Positions 16,485 to 24,911 of a stretch of DNA of 64,000 nucleotides are shown here, one piece after another. The stretch is from contig JAWPMO010000001.1 of assembly GCA_033344875.1 (NCBI GenBank), positions 2,691,595 to 2,755,594 of the forward strand, written 5' to 3'. The stretch's first letter is position 1, and every line of letters starts with the position of its first letter. The notes beneath the pieces are model-generated. The model did not search any database. It had not been told where the DNA came from and worked only from the letters and a program-made list of their open reading frames with translations. The position numbers and the translations under genes were made by a program. Origin of the DNA: Ilumatobacteraceae bacterium. GTDB lineage: Bacteria; Actinomycetota; Acidimicrobiia; Acidimicrobiales; Ilumatobacteraceae.

Positions 16485-17378
16485 ATGCGCTACGGGGTTG
16501 CGATCGATCTGCACGCGACGAGGGCGACCGCCGACGAGGTCTCCTGGCCTCGAGTTCGCGAGCAGGCACTCGCAGCCGAGCAACTCGGATTCGATCTGGT
16601 CGTCCTGCCCGATCACCTGGCATACCGTGCCGGGGGCGAAGGCGACTACGTCCATGCCGACGTGGCGGTCGGGGTGCGCGAGAGCGTCACCGTGATCGCG
16701 GGTCTCGCCGCGTCGACCACCCGGATCGGGGTCGGCCATTCGGTGATCAACGCGCCCTACCGCACGCCGGCGATGCTGGCCCACATCGCGGCCACGCTCG
16801 CCGACATGTCCGACGGGCGCTACTCGCTCGGCATCGGGGTCGGGAACAGCTTCGACTACGACCAGGTCGGCGTCGGCGCCGACCACCGGGTCGCCCGCTT
16901 CGAGGAGGCGGTCGAGATCGTCTCGGGGATGTTGCGCAACGGCAGCGTCGACCTCGAAGGAGTTCACTGGAACGCCTCCCGAGCCGAGCTCCCGCTCGGC
17001 CCGGACGCCGATCGTCGTCCTCCCGTGGTGGTCGCCGCCGGCGGACCGCGCACGATGGCGATCGCCGCCCGATTCGGCGATGCCTGGAACGGGTGGTGCC
17101 CGACCGACCCGACGAGCACGGCCGCCGCGGACCTGCTCGGGCTGCTCGACCAGCAGTGCGCTGAAGCGGATCGGGACCCGTCGACGATCGGTCGCACCTT
17201 CGACCTCGGCGTCGACCCGCTCGACCTCCACGACGCCCGTGGTCGCTCGATCGAGATGCTCGGACGACTCGCCGAACTCGGGGCCGACGAGATCCGCTGC
17301 TACGCAGCCGCGGCACCATCCCACACCGCCCGACAAGAAGCGATCGCGGCGCTCCGCGAGATGATCCCCGAGAGCTGA
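16485..17378 (+). CDS. LLM-class F420-dependent oxidoreductase
   Basis: This 297-residue luciferase-like TIM barrel has the expected pattern: a first strand with YGVAIDLHAT, the segment AEQLGFDLVVLPDHLAY, GVRESVTVIAGLAASTTRIGVG, and LADMSDGRYSLGIGVGNS. Actinobacterial enzymes of this class use F420H2 (less often FMNH2) to reduce or oxidise small substrates. Start choice is supported by the -10 box. Its last 130 bases and the following 25 bases are duplicated 233 bases downstream. Confidence 0.85.
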   Translation: MRYGVAIDLHATRATADEVSWPRVREQALAAEQLGFDLVVLPDHLAYRAGGEGDYVHADVAVGVRESVTVIAGLAASTTRIGVGHSVINAPYRTPAMLAHIAATLADMSDGRYSLGIGVGNSFDYDQVGVGADHRVARFEEAVEIVSGMLRNGSVDLEGVHWNASRAELPLGPDADRRPPVVVAAGGPRTMAIAARFGDAWNGWCPTDPTSTAAADLLGLLDQQCAEADRDPSTIGRTFDLGVDPLDLHDARGRSIEMLGRLAELGADEIRCYAAAAPSHTARQEAIAALREMIPES

Positions 17379-17405
17379 CGCGGCACCACGAGCCGCCCGG
17401 TCAGG
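17248..17405 (+). repeat. Direct repeat, copy 1 (3' end of the LLM gene)
   Basis: This segment, covering the last 43 codons, stop and 27 trailing bases of the LLM gene, recurs at 17481-17639. Over about 157 aligned bases there are two substitutions and one inserted base. Confidence 0.85.
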
Positions 17406-17480
17406 ACGTGGCCTGTGGCAGCGTCTACCCGGCGGCGCGTACCCAAGCTCGCAACGGCGAAGCGATCGTCAGCCGGGCAC

Positions 17481-17639
17481 CGATCGAGATGCTCGGACGA
17501 CTCGCCGAACTCGGGGCCGACGAGGTCCGCTGCTACGCAGCCGCGGCACCATCCCACACCGCCCGACAAGAAGCGACCGCGGCGCTCCGCGAGATGATCC
17601 CCGAGAGCTGACGCGGCACCACGAGCCGCCCGGGTCAGG
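17481..17639 (+). repeat. Direct repeat, copy 2 (displaced LLM 3' end)
   Basis: A near-perfect copy of 17248-17405 lying 233 bases downstream. It keeps the LLM reading frame and its stop at 17609-17611, but lacks the rest of the gene. A 67-codon frame (17408-17611) runs through it and is probably non-functional. The spacer between the copies (17406-17480) ends with a sequence that resembles the bases after copy 2 (GGCGAA-x-CGATCGTCA in both), suggesting that the whole 233-bp unit was duplicated and part of the second spacer lost. Confidence 0.8.
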
Positions 17640-17845
17640 TCGGCGAACCGATCGTCACCCGTTGCACCGAGCGACCGCAACCGATCGGCGAAACGCGCCC
17701 ACTCGACCGCCCGGCGCTGTCGGGCGTCGATGACGACATCCAAGTCGAGGATCGACTCGAAGAACGCAGCGTCGCGCGTGGACGCAAGTGAAGCCGTGTT
17801 GAAATCCGTGTCGGAAGCCGTGTCGGAAGCCGTCAGGTTGCTCAT
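17636..17845 (-). pseudogene. Truncated minus-strand gene remnant
   Basis: A plausible start at 17845 opens about 70 codons of protein-like sequence, rich in Ala, Arg and Asp (DAAFFESILDLDVVIDARQ, then VEWARFADRLRSLG). The frame then runs into the antisense strand of the duplicated LLM tail and stops only at 17300, so the original C-terminal part has been replaced. A 12-bp tandem repeat (GTGTCGGAAGCC twice, 17808-17831) encodes SDTASDTA near the N-terminus. The size and composition could suit the N-terminus of a DUF222-type protein, but that is a guess. Confidence 0.45.
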
Positions 17846-17973
17846 GACTCCACCCTGACGATCGGCGTCGCCGCGGTCATGAAGAGCACCTGGAGATCCG
17901 AGGGCCCGTCGCCCTCCACGAGGTCTTCAGCCGACCTCCAAGACCGTCCGAGCAGGGCGGCGCCGACCGACGC

Positions 17974-18813
17974 TCAGGAGACCGGATCGAGGCGGACGAT
18001 CGCACGGTCGAGGGGGAAGATCGTCCGGTCACGACGCAGATACAGCACCCCGTCGTCGACCACCGGCACGATCGGCGTTTCGTCTCGCCACATCGGCGCC
18101 AGATCGCAATCGTCCCGCTGCAGCCCCTCGAACTCGACCTCGATCGACGGCACGTCGGTCGACCGGTCCGGGTTCGGCTCCTCGACCGGTGACCACGAAC
18201 CGTCGCACCCCTCGATCTGGAACAGGCCGCGTGGGCCGATGTCGATCTGTCGGTCACCGCTGCGCCACGTCCCGGCGAAGTCGTCGACGCTCGCCGCGTC
18301 ACGCTCTCCCAGCGCGACGGCGCGGACCCGACCCGTGTCGGTGGTGATCTCCATCACGGTGCCGTCGACATCGACCTCGCCGCCGTCGGGCAGGTAGGTG
18401 CGCGTCCATCCCTCGTCACAGTCGATCTGCGTCTGGGTCTGCCAGTCGAGCGTGAGTTCGGCCGCGCGCTCGTCGTAGCTCCAACGACCGCTGGCCACGT
18501 TGCACCGAACCGGGCCACGAATCTCACCGTTCCCGTCGAGCACGAACGTCGACACCGTCCCGATGTCGTTCGTGGCAGGTTCGCCGTCGACGTGGGTGAT
18601 CGTCCATTCACGTCCGCCGATGCTCGTCAGCAGGTCGTCGGGACGTCGGATCCACCAGAACGCGACGCCGATCGCGACCAGCAGCACCAGCACGGCGAAG
18701 GTCCGGATCGAGTTGCCCAGTGGCGCCCGCACCGGACGACCACGGGCATCGCGCTCACCATGCTCGGGCTGCAGGAGCGGGTCGGAAATCGGGCGGTCTG
18801 ACGGCGGCCCCAT
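17974..18813 (-). CDS. Membrane-anchored META-domain-like protein
   Basis: The 279-residue protein has a short basic cytoplasmic N-terminus, one transmembrane helix at about residues 33-52 (FAVLVLLVAIGVAFWWI), and two META/HslJ-like beta modules outside the membrane. The first module starts at GGREWTITHVDGEPA and the second at DDFAGTWRSGDRQIDIG; each carries paired cysteines. META domains are found in envelope stress and lipoprotein-type proteins; no enzymatic role is known. It is divergent from the M20 peptidase gene and ends near a 128-base gap holding nothing recognisable. Confidence 0.7.
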   Translation of the reverse strand: MGPPSDRPISDPLLQPEHGERDARGRPVRAPLGNSIRTFAVLVLLVAIGVAFWWIRRPDDLLTSIGGREWTITHVDGEPATNDIGTVSTFVLDGNGEIRGPVRCNVASGRWSYDERAAELTLDWQTQTQIDCDEGWTRTYLPDGGEVDVDGTVMEITTDTGRVRAVALGERDAASVDDFAGTWRSGDRQIDIGPRGLFQIEGCDGSWSPVEEPNPDRSTDVPSIEVEFEGLQRDDCDLAPMWRDETPIVPVVDDGVLYLRRDRTIFPLDRAIVRLDPVS

Positions 18814-18945
18814 TTCGTCCAGCTTGTCAGCGTTCGGGGGCCGGCATGCTTCGGCTCGGAGGATTCCGGTGTGACGTCCGACTCGTCGAGCGGAGCGTGC
18901 GACCTGGCTTCGACGGACCCCGCACCGATCGCGCGAGACTGCGAC

Positions 18946-20127
18946 ATGGACGTCACCGCTGCTCGACTCGCCGAATCGGTCGCCGAACTGGTCCGGATCC
19001 CGAGCGTCAACCCGCTCCACTCGGGCCCGGTGTCCGATGAGCACGGTTCCGGCGGCGAGCGCGCGATCGCCGAACACCTGGCCACACGATTCGACGAGGT
19101 CGGGGCGAGCGAGGTGGTCCTCGACGACGTCATCGACGGACGTCCGAACGTCTACGGGTGGTTCCCCGGCCGGACCGACCGTCTCGTCGTGCTCGACGTA
19201 CACACCGACACGGTCACCGTCGAACACATGACCGATCCACCGTTTGACGGACGGATCGAAGCCGGCCGTGTCTGGGGCCGTGGCGCCCTCGACACCAAGG
19301 CGTCACTCGGCATCATCCTCACGCTCCTCGAGTCGTGGCAGCACCGTGGGCTCCGACCCGACCCGACGCTCCTCGTCGTCGGATCGGTCGCCGAGGAGAC
19401 CGGCGGGATGCTCGGCGCGGTGCAGTTGCGGGCGTGGGCCGACGATCGCGAGCTCGAGGTCGACCAGCTGATCGTCGCCGAACCGACGCAGCTCGCTCCG
19501 ATCCACGGGCACAAGGGCGGGGTGTCGTTGCGGATCACCGCGATCGGGGCATCGGCCCACAGCTCACTCCCCCACCTCGGGAGCAACGCGATCGAGGCGA
19601 TGGCCCCGGTGATCGTGGCGATGCAGCGCGAGCACGAACGCCTGCAGACGCTCACTTCCGAGACCGAGGTCGGCAACGGCACCCTGTCGGTCACCATGAT
19701 TTCCGGCGGCACCGGATCGAACGTGATCCCCGACGAGTGCACGATCGTGGTGGGACGCAGGATCGCCCCAGGCGAGGACGCCCACCGGGTGTACGACGAC
19801 CTGGCTGCGCTGGCGGCCGACGCCTGTCCGCTCGAGGTGCGTGTCGAATCGGCGCTCGAGCCCGGGCCCGACGGTCGTCTGGGCCTCGACGCGTTCTACC
19901 AGCAGCCCGATGCACGCCTGGTCGCCGACCTCGCGACGTGGGCCGGCACCGCGCCGGCGGTCGCTCCGTTCGGCACCAACGCACTGCGGTACTCGGGCTT
20001 CGCACGCGAGACGGCGGTCTTCGGCCCCGGGCCGATCGACGAAGCCCACCAGGCGACCGAGTCGGTGGCGATCGACGATCTCGTGGCCTGCGCTCGGGTC
20101 CTGACGCGGTGGCTCGATCCGGCCTGA
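18946..20127 (+). CDS. M20-family metallopeptidase (ArgE/DapE-like)
   Basis: The 393-residue protein has the M20 active-site motifs: VLDVHTDTV (first metal His and Asp), WGRGALDTKA (bridging Asp), VGSVAEETGG (catalytic and ligand Glu pair), and a late EAHQATESV His. The dimerisation insert (residues about 180-290) has GHKGGVSLRITAIGASAHSS. It cleaves an amide bond, most like acetylornithine deacetylase or succinyl-diaminopimelate desuccinylase; the substrate is not fixed. ATG 18946 gives the family N-terminus; GTG 18871 would add 25 unrelated residues. Confidence 0.85.
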   Translation: MDVTAARLAESVAELVRIPSVNPLHSGPVSDEHGSGGERAIAEHLATRFDEVGASEVVLDDVIDGRPNVYGWFPGRTDRLVVLDVHTDTVTVEHMTDPPFDGRIEAGRVWGRGALDTKASLGIILTLLESWQHRGLRPDPTLLVVGSVAEETGGMLGAVQLRAWADDRELEVDQLIVAEPTQLAPIHGHKGGVSLRITAIGASAHSSLPHLGSNAIEAMAPVIVAMQREHERLQTLTSETEVGNGTLSVTMISGGTGSNVIPDECTIVVGRRIAPGEDAHRVYDDLAALAADACPLEVRVESALEPGPDGRLGLDAFYQQPDARLVADLATWAGTAPAVAPFGTNALRYSGFARETAVFGPGPIDEAHQATESVAIDDLVACARVLTRWLDPA

Positions 20128-20145
20128 CGTCCGGGCTTCGCCCGC

Positions 20146-20820
20146 TCAGAGTTCGCCGCGGGCCCGGAGCGCGTCGCGGTCGAGCACAGTGACGGCACCG
20201 TCGGTGGTCGACACCCAACCGAGGTCGCGCAGCTTGCGGAGCGCCTTGACCACCGCCTCGCGCGACAGACCGCACCACTGGGCGAGCTCGGTCTGCGTGA
20301 TCGGCAGGTCGATGTGCACCGCGTCGGGGGCATCGGCGCTGCCGTAGCGTTCCGCGAGTTCGTCGAGGCGGGCGCAGACACGGCCGAGCGCGTCGGACGT
20401 GGTGAACTCGAGTTGACGCCGGTTCGACAACCGGAGTCGTCGCACCGTCACCGCCAACAGCGCCCCCATCGAGGCCGGGTGCTGCTGGAGGAAGGTCAGG
20501 AACCGGTCGACCGGGATTGAGGTCAGGTCGACGGCGGTGAGCGCCACGGCGGTCGCCGACCTGGAGGTGCCGTCGATCGCCGACAGCTCACCGAGCACTT
20601 CGCCGGCGCTCAACACGTCGAGCAGCGTCTCCTGACCGTTCAGCGCCGTGGTGACCAGCTTGATGTCGCCCGACTCGATGATCATGAGGTCGTACGGGGC
20701 ATCGCCCTCCAGGAACAGGGTGGCGCCCGCCGGCAGGGAGCGTCGCGTGCCCAGCTCGCGCAGCTGCCCCAGATCGGTGGCGCTCAGCCAGCTCGGTTCG
20801 GCAAGATCGTCGATCCCCAT
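20146..20820 (-). CDS. Crp/Fnr-family transcriptional regulator
   Basis: This 224-residue regulator has an N-terminal cyclic-nucleotide-binding beta-roll (LPAGATLFLEGDAPYDLMII, then GEVLGELSAIDGTSRSATAVA with the phosphate-binding cassette, about 70-90), a dimerisation helix, and a C-terminal winged helix (LPITQTELAQWCGLSREAVVKALRKL, residues about 170-195). There are no Fnr-type N-terminal cysteines, so cAMP or cGMP is the likelier ligand. It converges on the M20 gene with a 19-base gap that includes a small GC hairpin near 20132-20144. Confidence 0.88.
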   Translation of the reverse strand: MGIDDLAEPSWLSATDLGQLRELGTRRSLPAGATLFLEGDAPYDLMIIESGDIKLVTTALNGQETLLDVLSAGEVLGELSAIDGTSRSATAVALTAVDLTSIPVDRFLTFLQQHPASMGALLAVTVRRLRLSNRRQLEFTTSDALGRVCARLDELAERYGSADAPDAVHIDLPITQTELAQWCGLSREAVVKALRKLRDLGWVSTTDGAVTVLDRDALRARGEL

Positions 20821-21219
20821 CGGGGCCCATCATGAACCACGAACCGGCCCGATACCAATCACGGCGAGTGAGCGACGCACCGCGATCCGTCACGGAGCAC
20901 CAAGGCGTCTGAGCACCAAGACATCGCTGAGTACCAATACCCAGCGCCGGGGGTTCCAGGACGCTGCACCCCGGCTGGTGGTCAGCGCATCATGGGTGCA
21001 TGCCGTCCATCACGTCGACCGCCGCCCACATCGGGCAGCACCCTCATGGGAACCTGGGACCGACCGAATGCACGGCGCCAGTGTTCGGATCGCATCACAC
21101 CGGCGGCGAGTCGTCGGAACGGCGGAAGTCCGCCGACTCGTGTGTGATGCCGTTCGGATACGTCAACGAGGCTCTCCACAGCGTCGACCACACGCTTCTT
21201 CGGCCTCTTCCACGGAGCT

Positions 21220-21257
21220 GATCGTGGGGCACCCTTCGGGAGAGGGGCCCCACGATC
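21220..21257. terminator. 11-bp perfect hairpin
   Basis: GATCGTGGGGC (21220-21230) and GCCCCACGATC (21247-21257) form a perfect 11-bp stem with a 16-base loop that can fold further (CCCTTCGGG). It lies 38 bases upstream of the -10 box of the next gene. No T-run follows. It may end a short upstream transcript or act as an operator. Confidence 0.45.
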
Positions 21258-21294
21258 GCGACGGTCGACATCGTCGCCCCGAGATCCGACGCTC

Positions 21295-21300
21295 TAGGGT
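21295..21300 (+). promoter_or_regulatory. -10 box near the SDR start
   Basis: TAGGGT lies 8 bases before ATG 21309, fitting a leaderless or nearly leaderless transcript. Confidence 0.4.
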
Positions 21301-21308
21301 CCGGATCC

Positions 21309-22046
21309 ATGTCGGAATTCTCAGGTCGCGTCATCCTCGTCACGGGTTCGTCCAGTGGAATCGGGGAGGCGGTGGCTCGCCGCTTCGCCGCCCTCGGTGC
21401 CACGATCGTGGTCAACTCGGCATCGTCGGTCGAGGCCGGCGAGCGGGTCGCCGCCGAGCTCGGCCACGATGCGACGTACCTGCAGGCCGACATCAGCGAT
21501 CGGGAGCAGGCGCGTGCCCTCATCGACCGGGTGATCGAGCGGTACGGGCACCTCGACGTCCTCGTCAACAACGCCGGCTGGACCACTCGTGTCGACCATC
21601 GCGACCTCGACGCACTCACCGACGAGATCTTCGAGCGGACCTTCGACGTCAACGTGTACGGCACCTGGTGGCTGACCAAGGCGGCGATCCCCCACCTCCG
21701 CGAGGTCGACGACGGCAACGTCGTGACGATCACCTCGATCGCCGGCATTCGTCCCGTCGGTTCGTCGATGGCCTACTCGATGTCGAAAGCGGCGCTCAAT
21801 CAGATGACGCGGCTGCTCGCGAAGTCGTACGGCCCGCTGCGCTTCAACGCGGTCGCCCCCGGCCTGGTGGCCACGCCCTGGACGAGCGACTGGGAGGACC
21901 AGCACCGGGCGATGGAAGCCCGCAACCCGGTGCCCCGGTCGGCGACCCCCGACGACTGCGCCGAGGCGGTGCTCGCGTTGGTGCGCAACCGGTACGCCAG
22001 TGGCGAGATCTTCGTCGTCGACGGCGGGGCCACGCAGCTCATCTGA
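21309..22046 (+). CDS. Short-chain dehydrogenase/reductase
   Basis: The 245-residue SDR has TGSSSGIGE (residues about 12-20), an NNAG motif near residue 90, and the catalytic S...Y-S-M-S-K (YSMSK near 156). The residue context after strand 2 (VVNSASSVEAGERVA) suggests NADP(H) preference. The C-terminus SGEIFVVDGGATQLI is FabG-like. Its substrate is unknown. It is followed after 76 bases by a cNMP-binding protein gene with its own likely promoter. Confidence 0.88.
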   Translation: MSEFSGRVILVTGSSSGIGEAVARRFAALGATIVVNSASSVEAGERVAAELGHDATYLQADISDREQARALIDRVIERYGHLDVLVNNAGWTTRVDHRDLDALTDEIFERTFDVNVYGTWWLTKAAIPHLREVDDGNVVTITSIAGIRPVGSSMAYSMSKAALNQMTRLLAKSYGPLRFNAVAPGLVATPWTSDWEDQHRAMEARNPVPRSATPDDCAEAVLALVRNRYASGEIFVVDGGATQLI

Positions 22047-22122
22047 CCGCGGTCGCGGCGGCCACTCCGCCCGCGCGGCTCGCAGCGTCTAGAGTTCCGA
22101 TCAACGCACAGAGGGGGCGCAC

Positions 22123-22545
22123 GTGGCGAAGAAGTCGCATCATGAACATCTCAGAGAGGTTCCGCTGTTCGCGAGCCTCGACGCCAAAGAGCTCGACGCG
22201 GTCGGCCTGACCGCCACCGAGCTCGATTTTCCCGCCGGACGGGTGCTCATGCGCGAGGGCGAACGCGCCCACGAGATGTACGTCTTGATCGAGGGCACCG
22301 TCGAGGTGACCCAGGACGGTGCCCACGTCGCCGACGTGGGGTCCGGCGGCTTCGTCGGCGAGATGGCGCTGCTGGCCCACTCGAGCCGGAACTCGACCGT
22401 GACCGCCAAGAGCGACATCGTGGTCCTGCACATCGACGGGCGCGAGTTCACGACGCTGCTCACCCGCGTGCCCACGATCGCGGCCAAGATGCTGCCGATC
22501 GTCGCCGGCCGCGTGGTCGACAACTCCGACCATCACAGCCACTGA
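22123..22545 (+). CDS. Stand-alone cyclic-nucleotide-binding domain protein
   Basis: At 140 residues this protein is essentially a single cNMP-binding beta-roll: LREVPLFASLDAKELDAV opens the domain, FPAGRVLMREGERAHEMYVLIEGTV forms the roll, and GGFVGEMALLAHSSRNSTVTA is the phosphate-binding cassette. There is no DNA-binding or enzymatic domain, so it is likely a cyclic-nucleotide sensor or adaptor. The His-rich tail (DHHSH) is unexplained. GTG 22123 has a GGGGG ribosome site, and a TAGAGT -10 box lies at 22090-22095. Confidence 0.83.
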   Translation: MAKKSHHEHLREVPLFASLDAKELDAVGLTATELDFPAGRVLMREGERAHEMYVLIEGTVEVTQDGAHVADVGSGGFVGEMALLAHSSRNSTVTAKSDIVVLHIDGREFTTLLTRVPTIAAKMLPIVAGRVVDNSDHHSH

Positions 22546-22569
22546 CGGCCGCTCCGACGGCGGCACCGA

Positions 22570-23592
22570 TCAGGCCGCGTCGGCGGTCTCCGTGACCCCG
22601 TCGGCGTGCCGGGCGAACCGCTCGCCCGACGTGCCGTGCACCGGGTCGTCGCGATCCCACGGCCAGCCGCCGAACTGCGTGCGCTGGTAGTCGTCGAACG
22701 CCTGCTGGATCTCGGCGCGGGTGTTCATCACGAACGGCCCGTACTGCGCGACCGGCTCGCCCAGCGGCTTGCCCTGCAACATGAGGATCTCGACTCGTCC
22801 CGCCGCCGACAGTTCGACCTCGGCGGTCGGGTCGACCACGACCCCGGTCGACCCGCCGACCTCCTCGCCCGCGATCGCGACCCCGTCGCCGTCGAACACG
22901 TAGAGGGTGCGTACCGTCTCGTCGGAGGCGGCGCTCGGCAAGGTCCAGGTCGTGCCGGGTTCCATCACGATGTGCCAGATCGACACGTCGGCATCGACGC
23001 GCGACGCCCACGACGCGGGCGGCGGGGCCGGCGGCTCGGACTCGCCGAGCGAACCGGCGATCACGGTCACCTCGACCCTGCGTCCCGCGTCGTCGGTGGC
23101 GACGTCGCGGGGGATGTCACGGTCCCAGAACATCGAGAAGTGGGCGTCGACCATCTTGTCGGCTGCCGGCAGGTTGATCCAGATCTGGAACAGCTCGGTC
23201 GTGTTGGGCCCGTCGCGGTCGAGCAGCGGGAACATCTCGCTGTGCACGATGCCGCTACCCGCGGTCATCCACTGCACGTCGCCGCGGCCGTAGCGCGCCG
23301 CGGCGCCGAGCGAGTCGGAGTGATCGACCAGGCCCTGACGCACGTACGTGACCGTCTCGAAACCACGGTGCGGATGAGCGGGGAACCCGGGGACCACCTG
23401 ACCGTGGTACATCCTCCAGCCGTCGCGTGGCTCGAAGTCCTGACCGAGGGGCCGGTCGGCCAACGAGGCGGACGGTCCGAGTTCTGCGGTGGCGGCCGGG
23501 TAGCGGTCGAGGTGGTGGACGCAGAACAGGAACGGGTCGACGGTCTGCCACTGGAAGCCGAGCGGCACCGTCTGCAGAATCGGGGAGGCCAT
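22570..23592 (-). CDS. Pirin-family protein
   Basis: This 340-residue bicupin belongs to the pirin family. The metal-binding N-terminal cupin shows FPAHPHRGFETVTYV and GIVHSEMF, supplying the expected His and Glu ligands, and a second cupin lies in the C-terminal half. Bacterial pirins include quercetinase-like dioxygenases and metabolic regulators. The length is somewhat above the typical 230-300 owing to a long C-terminal extension ending in an Ala-rich tail. It is divergent from the CoA-transferase gene. Confidence 0.85.
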   Translation of the reverse strand: MASPILQTVPLGFQWQTVDPFLFCVHHLDRYPAATAELGPSASLADRPLGQDFEPRDGWRMYHGQVVPGFPAHPHRGFETVTYVRQGLVDHSDSLGAAARYGRGDVQWMTAGSGIVHSEMFPLLDRDGPNTTELFQIWINLPAADKMVDAHFSMFWDRDIPRDVATDDAGRRVEVTVIAGSLGESEPPAPPPASWASRVDADVSIWHIVMEPGTTWTLPSAASDETVRTLYVFDGDGVAIAGEEVGGSTGVVVDPTAEVELSAAGRVEILMLQGKPLGEPVAQYGPFVMNTRAEIQQAFDDYQRTQFGGWPWDRDDPVHGTSGERFARHADGVTETADAA

Positions 23593-23614
23593 GGCCCCAT
23601 GCTACACGGGTTTC

Positions 23615-23628
23615 CTTGCGTCCGCAAG
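23615..23628. promoter_or_regulatory. Short dyad in the pirin / CoA-transferase divergent region
   Basis: CTTGCG-TC-CGCAAG is a perfect 14-bp dyad centred 30 bases from the pirin start and 68 bases from the CoA-transferase start. It is a reasonable operator candidate with no further support. Confidence 0.3.
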
Positions 23629-23689
23629 CTTTGATGAGCGGGGAGACCTCCATTCCCCGTGGTCGGTCCGGATCGGCAACGATGGCCGG

Positions 23690-24907
23690 ATGGACACACC
23701 GCTCGAAGGGCTCGTCGTCGCCGACTTCACGAGGGTGCTGTCCGGCCCCCACTGCACCCGCATGCTCAGCGACCTCGGCGCCACCGTCATCAAGGTCGAA
23801 CCGCCGGCGGGCGACGTCACCCGCTTCACGGCACCCCGCCGCCACGGCATGCCCTCGTACTACGCGCAGCAGAACACCGGGAAGATGTCGGTCAGCATCG
23901 ACCTGCGCCGACCGGAGGGCAGCGAACTCGCGATGCAGATCTGCGAGCGAGCCGACATCCTCGTCGAGAACTTCCGGCCCGACGTGATGGAGCGATTCGG
24001 TCTCGACTACACCGCAGTGGCGGCCCGGAACCCACGCATCGTGTACGCATCGATCACCGGCTACGGGGCCACCGGCCCGTGGAAGGATCGGCGCGCGTAC
24101 GCCCCGGTCGTCCAGGCCGAGACGGGTCTCACCAAATCGCAGGGCGACCACGGGCGTGACGGGGTGTACCGCACCGATCGTCACAGCCACGCCGACGTCT
24201 ACACCTCGGTCGAAGCCGCGGCCGCCGTGCTCGCCGCGCTCTACCAACGCGAGCGAACCGGTCGCGGCCAGTGGATCGACATCGCGATGGCGCAGGTGAT
24301 GCTGTACGTGAACGAGCACGTCCACGACGCACTGTGGGACGACGACATCGACCCCAACTGGGTTCGGAGTTTCGGCAACGAGGACCAGCCGGTGGTGACC
24401 GTCGCGAACGGCGAGGCGGTCGCGATCTCCGGGAACCCGACGGCGAAGGGACTCTTCGAAGCGTTCCTCACCCTGATCGGCCGGACCGAATTGGCCGACG
24501 AACCACGGTTCGCGACCGTCGCCGGCCGACAGGAGCACATCGCCGAGATCTCCGGCCACATCGCCGACTACGCGGCGACCGTGCCCGACGCCGCCACGCT
24601 CGAGGCCGAGTGTTCGCGGTACAAGCTCGCCGCCGGCGTGATCCGTTCGGTGGCCGACGTCTGCGACTCCGACTGGGCCCGTGAACGCGACGTCGTCGCT
24701 TCGGTCGACGACCGTGGGGGTGGCCGAGTCCGGGTCCCGAACGCACCGTGGAAGTTCAGCGACGCACCGGCGGTCGGGGTGACCGGGGTGCCCCGGTACC
24801 GCGGCGAAGACAACGCCGCCGTGCTGCGCGAGTACCTCGGCATGTCCGACGAACACATCGCCGAACTCGCCGAGGCCGGCATCCTCTCCGATCACCTCCC
24901 CCGGTGA
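23690..24907 (+). CDS. Family III (CaiB/BaiF-type) CoA-transferase
   Basis: This 405-residue enzyme has the family III pattern: LEGLVVADFTRVLSGPHCTRMLSDLGA at the N-terminus, GYGATGPWKDRRAYAPVVQAE, and the catalytic aspartate at residue 169 within SHADVYTSVEAAAAVLAAL, the same number as Asp169 of formyl-CoA transferase, followed by RTGRGQWIDIAM. It moves CoA between carboxylic acids, as in carnitine, bile-acid or fatty-acid metabolism; acceptor unknown. ATG 23690 is chosen because upstream sequence has no family similarity. The DNA ligase gene starts 4 bases after its stop. Confidence 0.88.
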   Translation: MDTPLEGLVVADFTRVLSGPHCTRMLSDLGATVIKVEPPAGDVTRFTAPRRHGMPSYYAQQNTGKMSVSIDLRRPEGSELAMQICERADILVENFRPDVMERFGLDYTAVAARNPRIVYASITGYGATGPWKDRRAYAPVVQAETGLTKSQGDHGRDGVYRTDRHSHADVYTSVEAAAAVLAALYQRERTGRGQWIDIAMAQVMLYVNEHVHDALWDDDIDPNWVRSFGNEDQPVVTVANGEAVAISGNPTAKGLFEAFLTLIGRTELADEPRFATVAGRQEHIAEISGHIADYAATVPDAATLEAECSRYKLAAGVIRSVADVCDSDWARERDVVASVDDRGGGRVRVPNAPWKFSDAPAVGVTGVPRYRGEDNAAVLREYLGMSDEHIAELAEAGILSDHLPR

Positions 24908-24911
24908 CGAC

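Larger units (their letters stand above)
20821..21308. other. Intergenic region with triplicated decamer and strong hairpin
   Basis: This 488-base gap separates the crp-like gene from an SDR gene. It contains three spaced copies of a decamer (GAGCACCAAG at 20895 and 20911, GAGTACCAAT at 20929), possible binding sites upstream of the regulator. A 73-codon forward frame (21000-21221) ends exactly where a strong hairpin begins, but its wobble GC (about 77 percent) is well below that of the neighbours, so I do not call it a gene. Confidence 0.4.

Noticed and set aside
17408-17611. A 67-codon protein made of the duplicated LLM C-terminus
   Set aside because: It lacks the barrel and cofactor site and exists only because of the tandem duplication.
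21000-21221. A 73-codon forward frame ending at a strong hairpin
   Set aside because: Wobble GC is about 77 percent, well below real genes here, and no family similarity is visible.
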